64,000 nt of DNA from Muricea muricata (lineage: Eukaryota > Cnidaria > Anthozoa > Malacalcyonacea > Plexauridae): the NCBI GenBank assembly GCA_963855995.1, contig OY979727.1, positions 10,966,946 to 11,030,945 of the forward strand, written 5' to 3'. Below, one piece after another: positions 36,562 through 48,803 of this stretch; the first letter of the stretch is position 1, and each line of letters starts with the position of its first letter. The notes under the pieces are model-generated. The model did not search any database. It worked only from the letters and a program-made list of their open reading frames with translations, and had not been told where the DNA came from. A program made the translations under genes and the position numbers.

Positions 36562-37378
36562 GCGTGTTCTACCGAACTTACCCGGAAAGTTCGACCCTGT
36601 CCACGCACCCGTACGGATATGAATCCCCGTACTTCCGACCTTACTGGAATTATGGTTACCAGTCCGCACACGCCAAACAATTTTATGCCGCACACCACCC
36701 CTGGCTGGAATACAAGCAGGCTCAACGTGCTTTGCTGCACGAACGCTCATTGGCTATGCATGAACCAATAGGTACGAGGGTGAACCTTCATTGACTGTGT
36801 ATAAGCCAATAGGAAATGGGAATGAGCCCCACTCAACATCGAATCAAGTAAAGGGGAACGAAGAACAGAACACCCAAAGAAAAACATCGACAGTACAAAC
36901 AGATCGACCGAAACCGAAATCCAAGAAGTTGCATACCTGTCCAATATGCGATAAAATTTTCACTCAGTCCGTAAGCTTGAAACAGCATATGATTGTCCAT
37001 TCGTCGGCCAAGCCTTACAAATGTACCTGCTGTTCAAAAAGTTTCAAACGGTCATCGACATTGTCAACCCATTTGCTCATTCACACTGGGATCCATCCTT
37101 TCGCCTGCGAATTTTGTGGCAAGCGGTTCCACCAGAAATCGGACATGAAGAAGCACACTTTCGTGCACACGGGTCAAAAGCCTTATCGTTGCTTGCAGTG
37201 TGGGAAGTGTTTCAGTCAATCGTCGAATCTTCTGACTCATTGTAAAAAGCATGTCGGATTTCAGCCGTTTTCGTGCGAGATTTGTGGCGCAACTTTTGTC
37301 AAGAAGATTGAACTTCGTAGGCATCGTTATAGACACGAGTTTAAAATCGATAACGAGATTTCCAAAACGTTTTCATGA
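36562..37378 (+). pseudogene. GFI1-like zinc-finger exon, copy C (five fingers intact, frameshift upstream)
   Basis: The acceptor CAG|GCG and exon are conserved. One base is missing near 36,769 (CCAATAGGTAC against CCAATGAGGTAC). From about 36,791 the correct frame is open to the TGA at 37,376-37,378 and encodes all five C2H2 fingers with only mild substitutions. There is no SNAG exon. The first in-frame ATG lies inside finger 1. If transcribed it could give a DNA-binding fragment without the repressor motif, or nothing. Confidence 0.8.
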
Positions 37379-39015
37379 AATTTTTTAGTTTCTCTGAAAT
37401 GTGACGGCAAGAGTTAGAGGTATGTAAAACGCATTATAAACTGTCCCACATATGCTTGCGGGAAACCACGCAATGAACAATATCAAACTGATTGATCGTT
37501 CTTATTTCGTGACTACATTATTGTGGGACATGAAAGTTTACCCAATTTATAGTCATGACATAGATTAAGGATACATAGATGTGTAGCTGAGGATACTTCG
37601 CCTATGATTTCACTGTCTCACGAATTACGTCATATCCACTATCCACACGCATTTCTGGTAAGTACATTTGTTCGAGTTTCAACATAAATGTATTACAGAA
37701 CAATGATTTCTGTTGTTTTATAGGCGACCAGGACAAAAATACATCTTCATTTGTTTGCTACAGGGCAACTTCTTTTTATATATTTCTGTGAACTAAGGTG
37801 GAAAGTTTTCTTAAAATCATCGTTTATTCGACATTTCCCTATCTAATTCCTTATAAAATCTCGCATGTGCACTTGCCAGAAATGAGCGTGCCTAGGACGT
37901 ACCCAAGCCATCCACGAAAGACAAGAAATACCCAGAGTTGAACATCTGTGTATCCTTAATCTATGGCCATGACATCGAGTGCAAGAAAAAAACACGCGTG
38001 AAGCCCACGCATGCCAATGCTAAATTCACTATAATATTTACAAAAATATACGTAATTATGACATCATTATTTCTAGAGTTTTATTTCATTTGTTTCCTGT
38101 GACAGTATTTTTAGGACGATGTTGAGTGTGACTATTCCATGCATGTTTGCTTTACAAGGTGTATAAAAAGGTAGATAATTTTAAAACGGCTCAACATCGC
38201 GAGGCCGCTTAAACTTCTGAAGTAAGTTTGCACGACGTTTTGAAGGACTTAGTCTCCAGCAAGTCTTTTCAAATTTTGTAAAGCAATAAAACACCTACCA
38301 AATCAAATTTCGCGCGCAAGCAATTTTTGTTCTGTTCGAAAATACGCCCCCAGTTTTAAACATTTACATTTAAGATTTTTATGTTTATTTTCTATATGAC
38401 AAGTAGCCAAGCAATTTATATCAATGAAAACTTCACATATTTTTCTTAATAAGAGTCAATTTTTTTAAAAAGTTGTAACTTTAGGTGAAAGTTAAGCGCA
38501 CAAAGCAGATTTTTCTTAAAATATGAAGTCCGTTTTGAGAATCAAGAAGATTTTGGACAGAAATGCACCACCCTACAACTTTTCGAACTACCGAGTCAAA
38601 ATTACTTCTAAGTATTGAAGTTTCCTGCGCAAGTCACATCGAACTTGTTGTATCATAAAAACATCCCCCTCCCAGATATTAAAACTTTACATTTCTAATT
38701 TTTTTCTGTTTATCCTTCATTATAAGTACCAAAAAAAAAATACTTTGATGAAATAAACTTCGTACTTTGAGACGCTTCACGAAGTAGAGAGGGATTTCAG
38801 ATTTGTCTATTTTTTTATACACTCTGCAAATCATTTGGTTCATTTTTAACGTCAATAGAAACGTAACAATGCTTTTAAATTATCAATGGAAGCTCACAGA
38901 TACAAGGAACAGTCCAGCGATTTTGTGTTAATCTTTATATAATCATCATAATAGATAAAAAATAAATCTATTATTAAAGCTTTAAAAGAGATTTTCCTTA
39001 TGTGGCATGTACGTA
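37379..39015. other. Spacer between GFI1 copy C and TRIM D
   Basis: No gene. It is repeated at 47,361-48,803 with a hAT-type MITE inserted and about 380 bases missing there. AT-rich, with no tandem repeats. Confidence 0.5.
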
Positions 39016-42000
39016 CTAGTTCTTTACTTGGTAAAATACTTCAATTTCATTCGGTATAAACTCGAATGTGCCCGCCAAGAGACATCTGGCTTTATCTGTA
39101 TCTTTGAAATAACCGTGTGGTAGCTGGTATGAATCGCCAAAATTAGTGCAACATTTCTTCGCAAAAGGATAATCTGTGATGCACAGATCGGGTTTTGGCA
39201 TGAACCATCCAAACACTGCACCGTGCGATGAATTACCAACAGCAGCTTGTTCACACTTTAAAATGGATGACTTGAATGGTGCCAAATTATCTTTATTTCG
39301 TAGTGAGAATATAAGCGAACGTTCTGATTTATATACAATAGCTAAAAAATAATGTACATAAATGTTACGAAAAAAACACAAGAGTTAAAAAATACCAAGT
39401 ACAATTTTTAAAAGTCCTCAAAATTTTGAAAAGTTCATTAAAAAGTTCGTTTTTATTGACCAATCATAATGTTGACAAATAAAACATGGCATTCCGATTG
39501 GTCAATAAATAACTTGTCAAGGCTTTTAATGAACGTTTCAAAATTTTGAGGAATTGACAGAAGAATTGCTCAACTTCAGGAAATGAATTGGTCAAATTTT
39601 CTCGGAACGCTTCTATTGCCGCGACTGTTGGCTATTCAATTTTTTTTATGGAAGCGTGAACAGCATTATTCATTTTTTATTTAGGGCTTAAATTTACCCT
39701 ATGGCAAGGGCAATTGTGATTTTCATGAAGTTTTCTTTTTTCAACACCAAACATACAGTACCTGGTCCTCTCCAGGTGGAATCTGTAAATCCTCCAAATA
39801 TATAGTCATGTACTTTAACCAAGACTACAGTTGGCCCCTGGTCGTCGCATCTTGCGTGGAAATCTTTGGCGTACCAGCCATGTGTGGATGCTCTATAACA
39901 GAGTTTCCAGGTGTGACCTTCACTGTAGAACCACTCAGATAATTGTTGAAAATACTCATCCGTTTTAAGGATTTTCGAATCCTTAAAAAACAGTAAAGGT
40001 AACATTGCAGCTTTATTAACTATAAAAGGCAAAAAGGTAAATAGTGAAAATCAGACAGCATCAGCGATTTCATAAATAAAGTCAGGTCATAAAGTCCAGT
40101 CATGACGGTCATGCATATACAGTGTATCATTTGTATCATTTAGGTAATGTGTATAATGACAGTTCGTATGGTTTTGTGTGCACTATGTATGGGGGAATCG
40201 TCTAGTTTACGACTAATGAATTTTTGCTCAAAACGAAGTTTTCGAAGTTTCTTGCAGTCAAAAACATCTTGAAAATGAGACCGTTATTATATAGGGGTTC
40301 CATGAAATATTTTATATCTACATGTTTGATGATAAAACATGCACGATAATAACGATCCACGGTTTCACAATTGACTAGAAAAGATCCTTAATTTAACTTT
40401 TAAATACTTTACATATTATCTTCCATAAACTGAAAGCACTTGTATAAAATTTGAGTATTAACCTTGTGTTTGGTTGGAACTATGTGAAATTTCAAGAAAT
40501 CTGGTTCCTTCTACAAGGCATAAAACTGCGAATATGAATAACGTTGACTAAGCGTTTCCCTATATGTATGAGTATTGAGTAAAATCGAGTGGCATATTGA
40601 AAACCAGACTGAATTAAGAACTTAATTTACAGTTCCAGACTAAAAGTGAAATGAAAACAAACGTGAAACAAAGAAATGCCCAAACTTCTTTAACGTATGC
40701 ATTTATATAGGCATTTTTGCAAGTTTGTTTTCACTACACTTGTAGTCAAACCCAGAACTGCAAATACCTGCGCCAAAAAGTTTTGAGACCGTTTCAATCT
40801 CTACTTGCTTTGCTGTAAACCATTTTTTATTGATTTCGCGAGTCTTCGGTAGGTTCCCACATTCTTTCTTCACATTTTCCACCCTCTCTTCTACCATAAT
40901 TCGTGACTCGATAATTTCCTCATGACTGCCTTTCTGTAACATATTTCTGGACAAATTTCCAGCGCATTTCACTTTGTCCAAGACAGAGTTTCCTTTATTT
41001 CGTTCACTAGCAAGTTTTCCCTCGTGATTAGAATACACGAGATCAACTTCATTCATTTTGAGCTCGAAAACTTCTTCAACTGCCTTTATGATGTCATTCT
41101 TTTGCTTGGAAATCTCTTCTTTTGCATTATCTGCTGCCAATTTCAATGCCATCTCTGCATCAATTACATCTTTCAATGACTTCTCTAGCTCAGCTTGCTT
41201 CGCATCCAGTACATCACAACAAGTCTGCAATGCCTCTCGGTGCTTTTCTGCAACTTTATCAACAGGGTGACATACATGTTCAGGTCTGATGTGATTAAAA
41301 TCCATGCAATACCTAGGAGATGAAGTGTTTTACAATAAGATTTAATACAGCTCAATAAATACCAATCATGCATGTATGAAACTGTTGGCAATTCCGTGTT
41401 CCCGCAATAAAGAACTCCGTTTAAGCTCATTTTCTAGCAGAAAATCTCAACAAAATCAACATTTTTAACTAAACTGTAATAAGGTTCCGGCGCAACAACT
41501 AAATCAAAACGACGACTTTTTAAAGGTTGTCGGGTCTGTGTGTATACGGCATACAGACGAATAATCCATAATTTCGATTCCGTGATACTAAGGTAAAAGA
41601 CCCGGCGTCATGTTACTATATGTAAACAGCAACACAAAACCATGACCAAGCAAAGCTCAGCTATCACACAGCATTGCAATGTTTTAGACGTTTAACGTAG
41701 AAATAGTTAATACCTGCAAATGAGCACTTGACATGTTTCACAATAAAACTTGAGCTTCTTATTGGTATGCTCTTTACAACGCATCGCGCCCGTGATTTTA
41801 GACTGATTTTCAGGCTTTTTTAACTCTTCTATTGTGAGCACTGCATGACCTTTGAAGGCAGACCAATTTTCATGCATTTTCAGACATTCTTCGCACAAGA
41901 AAGCCTCGCATGAAACGCAACGGCAACAGGAAGGCTTCTCGTTGTGGTTTGAACACTTCCAGACATTCGTCGAGCGTTCGGCGTTCAAGACATCAACCAT

Positions 42001-42276
42001 GTTTCGAATGAAGTGACTGCCACGCATATTGGCGACATCTTCGCTCTCTTTTAAAGGGAAAAGAGTTCTACAACAAGGACACTCGAATTCTTCGATCTTC
42101 TTGCCGGCTTTGGCAGCTTTCTCGCGATGTTTGGCGACGTAGTTCTCCAAGCAATGCTTGCAATACGAATGAAAACATGGCAAGGTACGAGGCTCTTGTA
42201 GTCGCTCAAGGCAAACAGAACAACAAACTAGGCTTTCTACTTTGTCGACAGGAATACTGTCTGGTAGCCCGGCCAT
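39016..42276 (-). CDS. TRIM-TLDc protein, copy D
   Basis: Exons 42,276-41,714, 41,312-40,768, 40,019-39,762 and 39,341-39,016 join in frame to 563 residues. The RING and B-boxes are close to copy A. The coiled coil and TLDc belong to a different subtype shared with copy E (HPVDKVAEKHREAL, KTREINKKWF, FGGFTDSTWRGPG, TDYPFAKKC). Exon 3 uses an acceptor in ACTATAG and is 258 bases, three fewer than in A-C. It looks intact. A degenerate hAT transposon begins about 100 bases upstream of its start codon and has replaced the upstream flank seen in the other copies. Confidence 0.85.
39415..39552. repeat. Short MITE in TRIM D intron 3
   Basis: TCCTCAAAATTTTGAAA at the left is complemented by TTTCAAAATTTTGAGGA at the right, with an inner pair TTGACCAATCA/GATTGGTCAA. 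A shortened version is in copy E near 49,170-49,295, so it predates the D/E duplication. Confidence 0.6.
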
Positions 42277-42373
42277 TTTTTGGCTGTAAAACGCGTACAT
42301 AATCGAGATATACCAAACTGTACACAATTTTGCGAGAACGACAGTTGTATTGTGTTCTGAATTTTTGAGAAAG

Positions 42374-45300
42374 CAGTGTGACCCATTGAACTATAATAGA
42401 TCTGGAACGATAAGTCAGGGGGGGAAATTGAAGCCGACTTTGTGTTCACTTTGCAGGCCGTCAGCGGATTTTACTAAACCTTCGCTAAAATTTTACTAAA
42501 TGGGCCAAAATTTTACTAAATTTCCATTTTACTGTTCCTCTTATTGGGGGGGAGGGGGGGGGGGGGGTTGAAATTGAGCCAATTCCCAAAGCAAAAATTT
42601 CATGAGTCATGTGATGAGGCTACCTGTAAGTTTTTTAATAGCAAATTTATATTTTTAATAGCTGCGTAGTTATTTTGCAGCAGAATTTAACAAAGTAAAA
42701 GTGAATAAAGTAACAATATTAATAAGATAGGTCTTTCAAATATGCCCTTGCAAACTATTTTCTGCCACATTAGGTTCATCAGTCCCGTACATGGCTTTCG
42801 CATTATGATATATTTTTTTACGACAGCACTTAAAATCCATGCCTCAGATTGCCGGATATCATGTGCATATGAATCCGTTGTGTTTTTTATTGCCCTGCCT
42901 TTCACTCTTCCTCAATTACTTCTTCAGTCCCGTACACAGCTTCAACGTTGTGATAAATCTCTTGTTGCACTTCAGAATCATTTCCTGGGATGGCTTGAAA
43001 TGAGCACAAGAATCTGCTTCATTTTAAACACCTTCTTTGACAAATATGAGTGATGCAACACCTTCCTGAACGGTTTTTATCAAGTTCACTTGCGAAAAGA
43101 CACGTTCGCTATCAGCGTTGCTGACGGGGATTGTGGACATTACCTTGATGAATGCCAGTAAATTTTGATACTTTTCCGAATTTCAACGAGCTACTTCTGC
43201 CCAAAACATTTCGGTAGGAACCCCGGCGCATCGATCGACCAGACTGGAAATCTCATCATCGTAAATAAATTCTCTCCACTCTTGATCTAAACGTTGAAGA
43301 TTTTCAGGCGAGACAACATTTGGAAACCGTGAGGCAATGTTAGCGATACTTTGAACGGAACCAGTTACAACCGTCTGTGGATCGGGGAATTTTAACTGCT
43401 TGAGAACTTCGTTATCCAGTGGTAATCGCTTCTTAAGCTGCCAGCAAAGTTCGACATAAAAATTTTGACACCGCTGAAAAAAATGCTGTAAGTCACCTTT
43501 GTTTAATGCCGTGTACTCCTGCAATACCAGGAGCTTTGCTACTTCAACGCCGAGATAGATTTGGGAAAGCGGCACATGGTTGATGCTGTTAGATGGATCA
43601 AAAATGGTTACATCTCCTTTCACCAGCGAAGGTTTAACGAAGCAACTTAAAAGAGCTTTGTATGCAGAAATGCAATCAGAGTAAAAAGTATGAACTGAAT
43701 AACTGATGGCGATTGTGACTGAAAAATAGTATTCATCTTATTGACTACTGGAATGACGTATTTAAGGAATGCGAAGTAGAGCTTAGTGAAAGGATTTGAA
43801 AACTGCTCATAAAGAAATTCAGAGGCTTGAAGCCGATCAACCAAATGCTGCCCATTAAAATAGAGCTTTAAAGCGGCCCATTGGTTGAAAATTCTTTCTA
43901 CACAGCTTCCAAAACAAAGCCACCTGATGCTGTAGAATCTTAACATTCGGTACTGGTTGGAATTTGTAAAATCTTGAAATTCTTGAAACTCGAGTATTCG
44001 TTTACTGGAACAAGAAAAGTAATTGTAGCATTCTTTTACCAAGTTTGGTACCATTGCTCCAAGTTTCGTGGTAGAACGGAACACGCATGACTAAGAGCCA
44101 ACGCACAGGAATGACAAGCACACTTTCTAACCATGCATTGCAGATTTTTGCAGCCAAAATTCGGGTTACAATACTATTGTTGTTGCCAAAAATAACATTT
44201 GTGGTGTCAGCAGACTTATTTCAATATTGTGTTTACGAAGATCGTTTTCCATCGTTTCAAAAAGCTCAGCTGCCGTTTCGCCCTTGACTGGTACTACTGT
44301 AAATCCAACAAACGTGTGTTAACTTTCAACAGCTTTTCACAAAAGCACTTGATTACAATTGCCACACATTTCTTGGTTCCTTTGTCCGTTGTTTCATCGA
44401 TTATGAGGGAAACAAATGTTGGACTATTTTCGTTACCAGTAGCATCAATGTCTTTTCGGAGATTAGATTTGAAAGATTGGGCGAGTACGTTGTACGTTAG
44501 TGCGGCTGCCTTTGTACGTTTGCAGGAGAACCCTTTGGCTAGCTATAGCAGAATAATGAAATGTTTCCGAGATGAGGGGTGAAAGGTGATCCATTACACG
44601 AAACGATCTGTTATGTTCTGCTAAGAAACTACAAATTTTCAATTCTGCTCTTTTCGTCTCCTGGGTTAATTTGTCATCCGAGGCGAAAAACTTAGACAAC
44701 TAGTAAAAAGAAAATTTTTTACTGTGAATAATATGGTTTACTATGGCCTGCTGTCAATTTAAATTTTCCTGTAAGAAATCATAAAACAGTAACTAGTAAC
44801 TACACTTGCCTTTGAGCTCCCTGTCATATTCTTGGCCAGTGTCATGTGTCTGCTTCCTTTGGCATGTAGACAAAGTATTGCCAAACGAGCTTGAATTTTG
44901 CAATTGGAATATTTACAAAACGCATGGTTTTCAGATGTGCTGCATTTGCTTAACCATTGCCCAAACTCTGGCTTTAACTCCCATTCACTTCTATATTTTT
45001 GAATGTACGTTTTCTCGGTTTTCTTGCCTTCTTTTTCGGCAAAGACTCACCTTCAGTTCCCACACAAGTGCTTTCAGAGTCTGATTCAGACAAGTGACTA
45101 CCACTATCCTGTCTATCCATATTTAAACGTTAGTACTAGTGTGGCAATAAGCATTGTAACTTGGAATTGGGAATCGGTCAATCGAACAAGCGAAAAGTGG
45201 AAACCGGAACCGGAAACCTTAATTTTAAAAAATCATATTGTTTAAAATATTGTTTACAATTTTTATCCATACAACATTACTTCATGTTGTGCATACTTAA

Positions 45301-45562
45301 AAGGTGTGAGTAATAAAATGACGTAGCCCGAAGCATGCAACAGCGAACAGGCTCCGATTTGCTCCAATTCATGTATAAGCGAGCCAAAGCACAGCCTCGG
45401 AAAGGCTAGAAACTGTAATTTTTTGGATTTTACCAAAAAAATTTACCAAATCCTTGGATTTTTGAGAACTTTTAACAAAAATTTTACCGAAAAATCTTTT
45501 TTACTAGATTTCTACCAAAATTTTACCAAAAGTAAAAAAATATGTTGAATATGGTCACACTG
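42374..45562 (-). mobile_element. Degenerate hAT-superfamily transposon
   Basis: The terminal inverted repeats CAGTGTGACC and GGTCACACTG begin with the CAG typical of hAT elements. The right flank GATGTAAG continues the unit sequence found in the other copies. The left flank (TGAGAAAG) matches it only at the end, so the 8-bp duplication is not clean. The inside holds a broken transposase on the minus strand. A G-run lies near 42,547-42,567. The element interrupts the common 5' flank of TRIM D. Confidence 0.85.
43040..44699 (-). pseudogene. hAT transposase (ZBED-like), broken
   Basis: Read from high to low coordinates, the pieces are in family order. FLAEHNRSFRVMDHL lies near the start. FVSLIIDETTDKGTKK around 44,350-44,430 contains the first catalytic Asp of the RNase-H fold. 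IRWLCFGSCVERIFNQW lies in the middle. The C-terminal dimerisation motif VSNADSERVFSQVN lies near 43,085-43,130. Frameshifts and stops, including a TGA at about 43,180, separate them. The BED zinc finger was not found. Confidence 0.8.
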
Positions 45563-45696
45563 GATGTAAGCGGAAGTGGGGGAAATCTGAAAATGGACAT
45601 GTACTAAAACCTGGAACGCCGACACGAAATCATAAAAGCAAACTAAAATGACACAAAAGGGGTACTACACGAGTACAGTGATTCTACGGGAAATAC

Positions 45697-45930
45697 TTGC
45701 CAGCTATCATACCAGAGGTCATGCGGGCTTATCTAGACACTGGTTCTGCTAAGAACTTTGTTTCTCGGGATGCAGTAAAAAAGCTAAATATGAAGCCAGA
45801 ACGTCATAAGCAAAGGGAAATTGTTACTTTGAATGTGGTAACAAAGCAAACAATGCCCATCTACAAAATAAAATTAATGCCCTTAGTGGGGAAGCCCAAG
45901 CAGAAATAGAAGTAACGGGATCCAAACTGC
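45697..45930 (+). pseudogene. BEL/Pao-type retropepsin fragment, copy 3
   Basis: The same duplicated fragment as at 22.35 kb. Here the stop before DTGS is absent (EVMRAYLDTGSAKNFVSR), but a short deletion removed the bases before it. The frame ends at 45,907-45,909. It is a remnant only. Confidence 0.6.
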
Positions 45931-46588
45931 CTAACAAATATTTTCCTTTGAGCATGCATTTCACAATTTTTAGTTGTAAGGAGTGCAGGCAGAAATAATC
46001 AATTATAAAATCGTGTCAAAAGTCATTACGGGTGGCAACAACAACAAACTTATCAAAAAACGAAATCTAACTTTCGCTGGTGTCCAAGCGTCTCAAGCGG
46101 ATATCATCGTGGCGCTGAAAAAAACCCCGTACTGAAATCAAGAAACTTTTCTCTGACTGCACAAATTTCAACTTTAGAACATTAGGATCATCAAACTAAG
46201 TTAATATACAACATTGGTAGGGGGGTGACATAAATAGCTTTATGGATCATGCAGGTAATTCAGTTGAGGTTGACATGGACAATAGCTAAATGCGCAATAT
46301 CTGCGCACCAAAAATAATGTGAATATTATAGTTTAAATAACATCTGCACATCAGTGGCCTGTTGTAATTGTAATTGTAAGTATAAGGTATTTAGCCTGAT
46401 ATTTATTGTCACTCATATTGCGCATTATACCATTGTCGATGTCTAAAAGATTCCATGGAAATAGTTAAAATTGGTACTGTCCATATGATTTCTACCAGTT
46501 TTATATCTATGGTTTCTATAATCTAAATTTCTGTCTGTCTCTCTTGATCCTGTAAGATACATCTTTAAAATTCTATTTTTGTTAGCAG

Positions 46589-47360
46589 GAGTGTTCTACC
46601 GAAATTATCCGGAAAGTTCGACCCTGTCCATGCAGCCGTACGGGTGTGAATCCCCGTGTTTCTGACCTTACTGGAATTACTGTCACCAGTCCGCACACGC
46701 TAAAAAATTTTATGCCGCACACCATCCCTGGCTGGAATACAAGCAGGCTCAATGTACGAGCGTGAACCCTCATTGGCTATGTATAAACCAATGGGAAATG
46801 GAAATGAGCCTCACTCATCATCGAATCAACCAATAGGGAACGAAGAACAAAACACCCAAAGAAAAACATCGAGAGTACAAACAAATCCACCGAAACCGAA
46901 ATCCAAGAAGTTGCATACCTGTCCAATATGCGATAAAATTTTTACTCAATCCGTAAACTTGAAACAGCATATGATCGTCCACTCGTCGGCCAAGCCTTAC
47001 AAATGTACCTGCTGTTCAAAAAGTTTCAAACGGTCTTCGACATTGTCAACCCATTTGCTCATTCACACTGGAATCCGTCCTTTCGCCTGCGAATTTTGTG
47101 GCAAGCGGTTCCACCTGAAATCGGACATGAAGAAGCACACTTTCGTGCACACGGGTCAGAAGCCTCATCGTTGCTTGCAGTGTGGGAAGTGTTTCAGTCA
47201 ATCGTCGAATCTTCTGACGCATTGTAAAAAGCATGTCTAATTTCAGCCGTATTCGTGAGAGATTTGTGGCGCAACTTTTGTCAAGAAGATTGAACTTCGT
47301 AGGCATCGTTACAGACACGAGTTTAAAATCGATAACGAGATTTCCAAAACGTTTTCATGA
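46589..47360 (+). pseudogene. GFI1-like zinc-finger exon, copy D (broken)
   Basis: A TGA at 46,663-46,665, a deletion of about 46 bases at 46,750 and a TAA at 47,238-47,240 (start of the fifth-finger region) break it. Fingers 1-4 are open from about 46,752. The helix of finger 3 reads HLKSDMKKH where the parent and GFI1 have HQKSDMKKH. That changes a base-contact position, as expected under relaxed constraint. Confidence 0.85.
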
Positions 47361-47540
47361 AATTTTTTAGTTTCTCTGAAATGTGACGGCAAGAGTTAGA
47401 GGTATGTAAAACGCATTATAAACTGTCCCACATATGCTTGCGGGGAACCACGCAATGAACAATATCAAACTGATTGATCGTTCTTATTTCGTGACTACAT
47501 CATTGCGGCACATGAAAGTTTACCCAATTTATATTCATGA

Positions 47541-47743
47541 CAGTGGCGGATCTAGCGTAGGTCAAAATAAATTACTACAGCTCATTCTTGGATATATTTA
47601 CATTTTAAAATACCTTCAAAGCAATTTCATTGGTTAGATTTTATTCTTTTGAAATTCATAACCTATGACATTGTTATAAAGTTATTTTGAATTTAAAATT
47701 AGGCTGCTATAATTTATTCTGACCTACGCTGGATCCGCCACTG
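47541..47743. mobile_element. 203-bp hAT-type MITE with 8-bp target duplication
   Basis: The tips CAGTGGCGGATC and GATCCGCCACTG, plus subterminal TAGCGTAGGTCA and TGACCTACGCT, are hAT-like. Exact 8-bp repeats ATTCATGA lie at 47,533-47,540 and 47,744-47,751. The unit C counterpart (37,551-37,558, AGTCATGA) is empty. Confidence 0.88.
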
Positions 47744-48803
47744 ATTCATGACATAGATTAAGGATACATAGATGTGCAGCTGAGGATACTTCGCCTATGA
47801 TTTCGCTGTTTCACGAATTACGTCATATCCACACGCATTTCTGGCAAGTACATTTGTTCGACTTTCAATATAAATGTATAACAGAACAATGGTTTCTGTT
47901 GTTTTATAGGCGACCAGGACAAAAATACATCTTCATTTGTTGCTTGAAATATACAGGGCAACTTCTTTTTATATATTTCTGTGAACTAAGGTGGAAAGTT
48001 TTCTTAAAATCGCCGTTTATTCGACACTAATTCCTTATAAATAAATCTAGCATGTGCACTTGCCAGAAATAAGCGTGCGTAGGACGTACCCAAGCCATCC
48101 ACGAAAGACAAGAAATACCCCGAGTTGCACATCTGTGTATCCTTAATCTATGGCCATGACATCGAGTGCAAGAAAAAACACGCGTGTAGCCCACGCATGC
48201 CAATGCTAAATTCACTATGATATTTACAAAATATACGTAATTATATATATTTTGTCTTTGACATCATTATTTCTAGAGTTTTATTTAATTTATATCCTGT
48301 GACAGTAATTATAGGACAATGTTGAGTGTGACTATTCCATGCAAGTTTGCTTTACAGGGTGTATAAAAAAGTAGATAATTATGAAACGGCTCAACATCGC
48401 GAGGCCGCTTAAACTTCTGAAGTAAGTTTGCACGACGTTTTGAAGGACTTAATCTCCAGCAAGCCTTTTGAAATTTTGTAAAGCAATAAAACACCTACCA
48501 AATCAAATTTCACGCGCAAGCAAGTTCTGATCTGTTCGAAAATACGTCCCAGTTTTTAAACATTTAAATTTAAGATTTATATAGAGAGGGATTTCAGATT
48601 TTTTTATACACTCCGCGAATCATTTGGTTCATCTTTAACGTCAATAGAAACGTAACAATGCTTTTAAATTATCAATGGAAGCTCACAGATACAAGGAACA
48701 GTCCAGCGATTTTGTGTTAATCTTTATATAATCATCATAATAGATAAAAAATAAATCTATTATTAAAGCTTTAAGAGAATTTTCCTTGTGTGGCATGTAC
48801 GTA

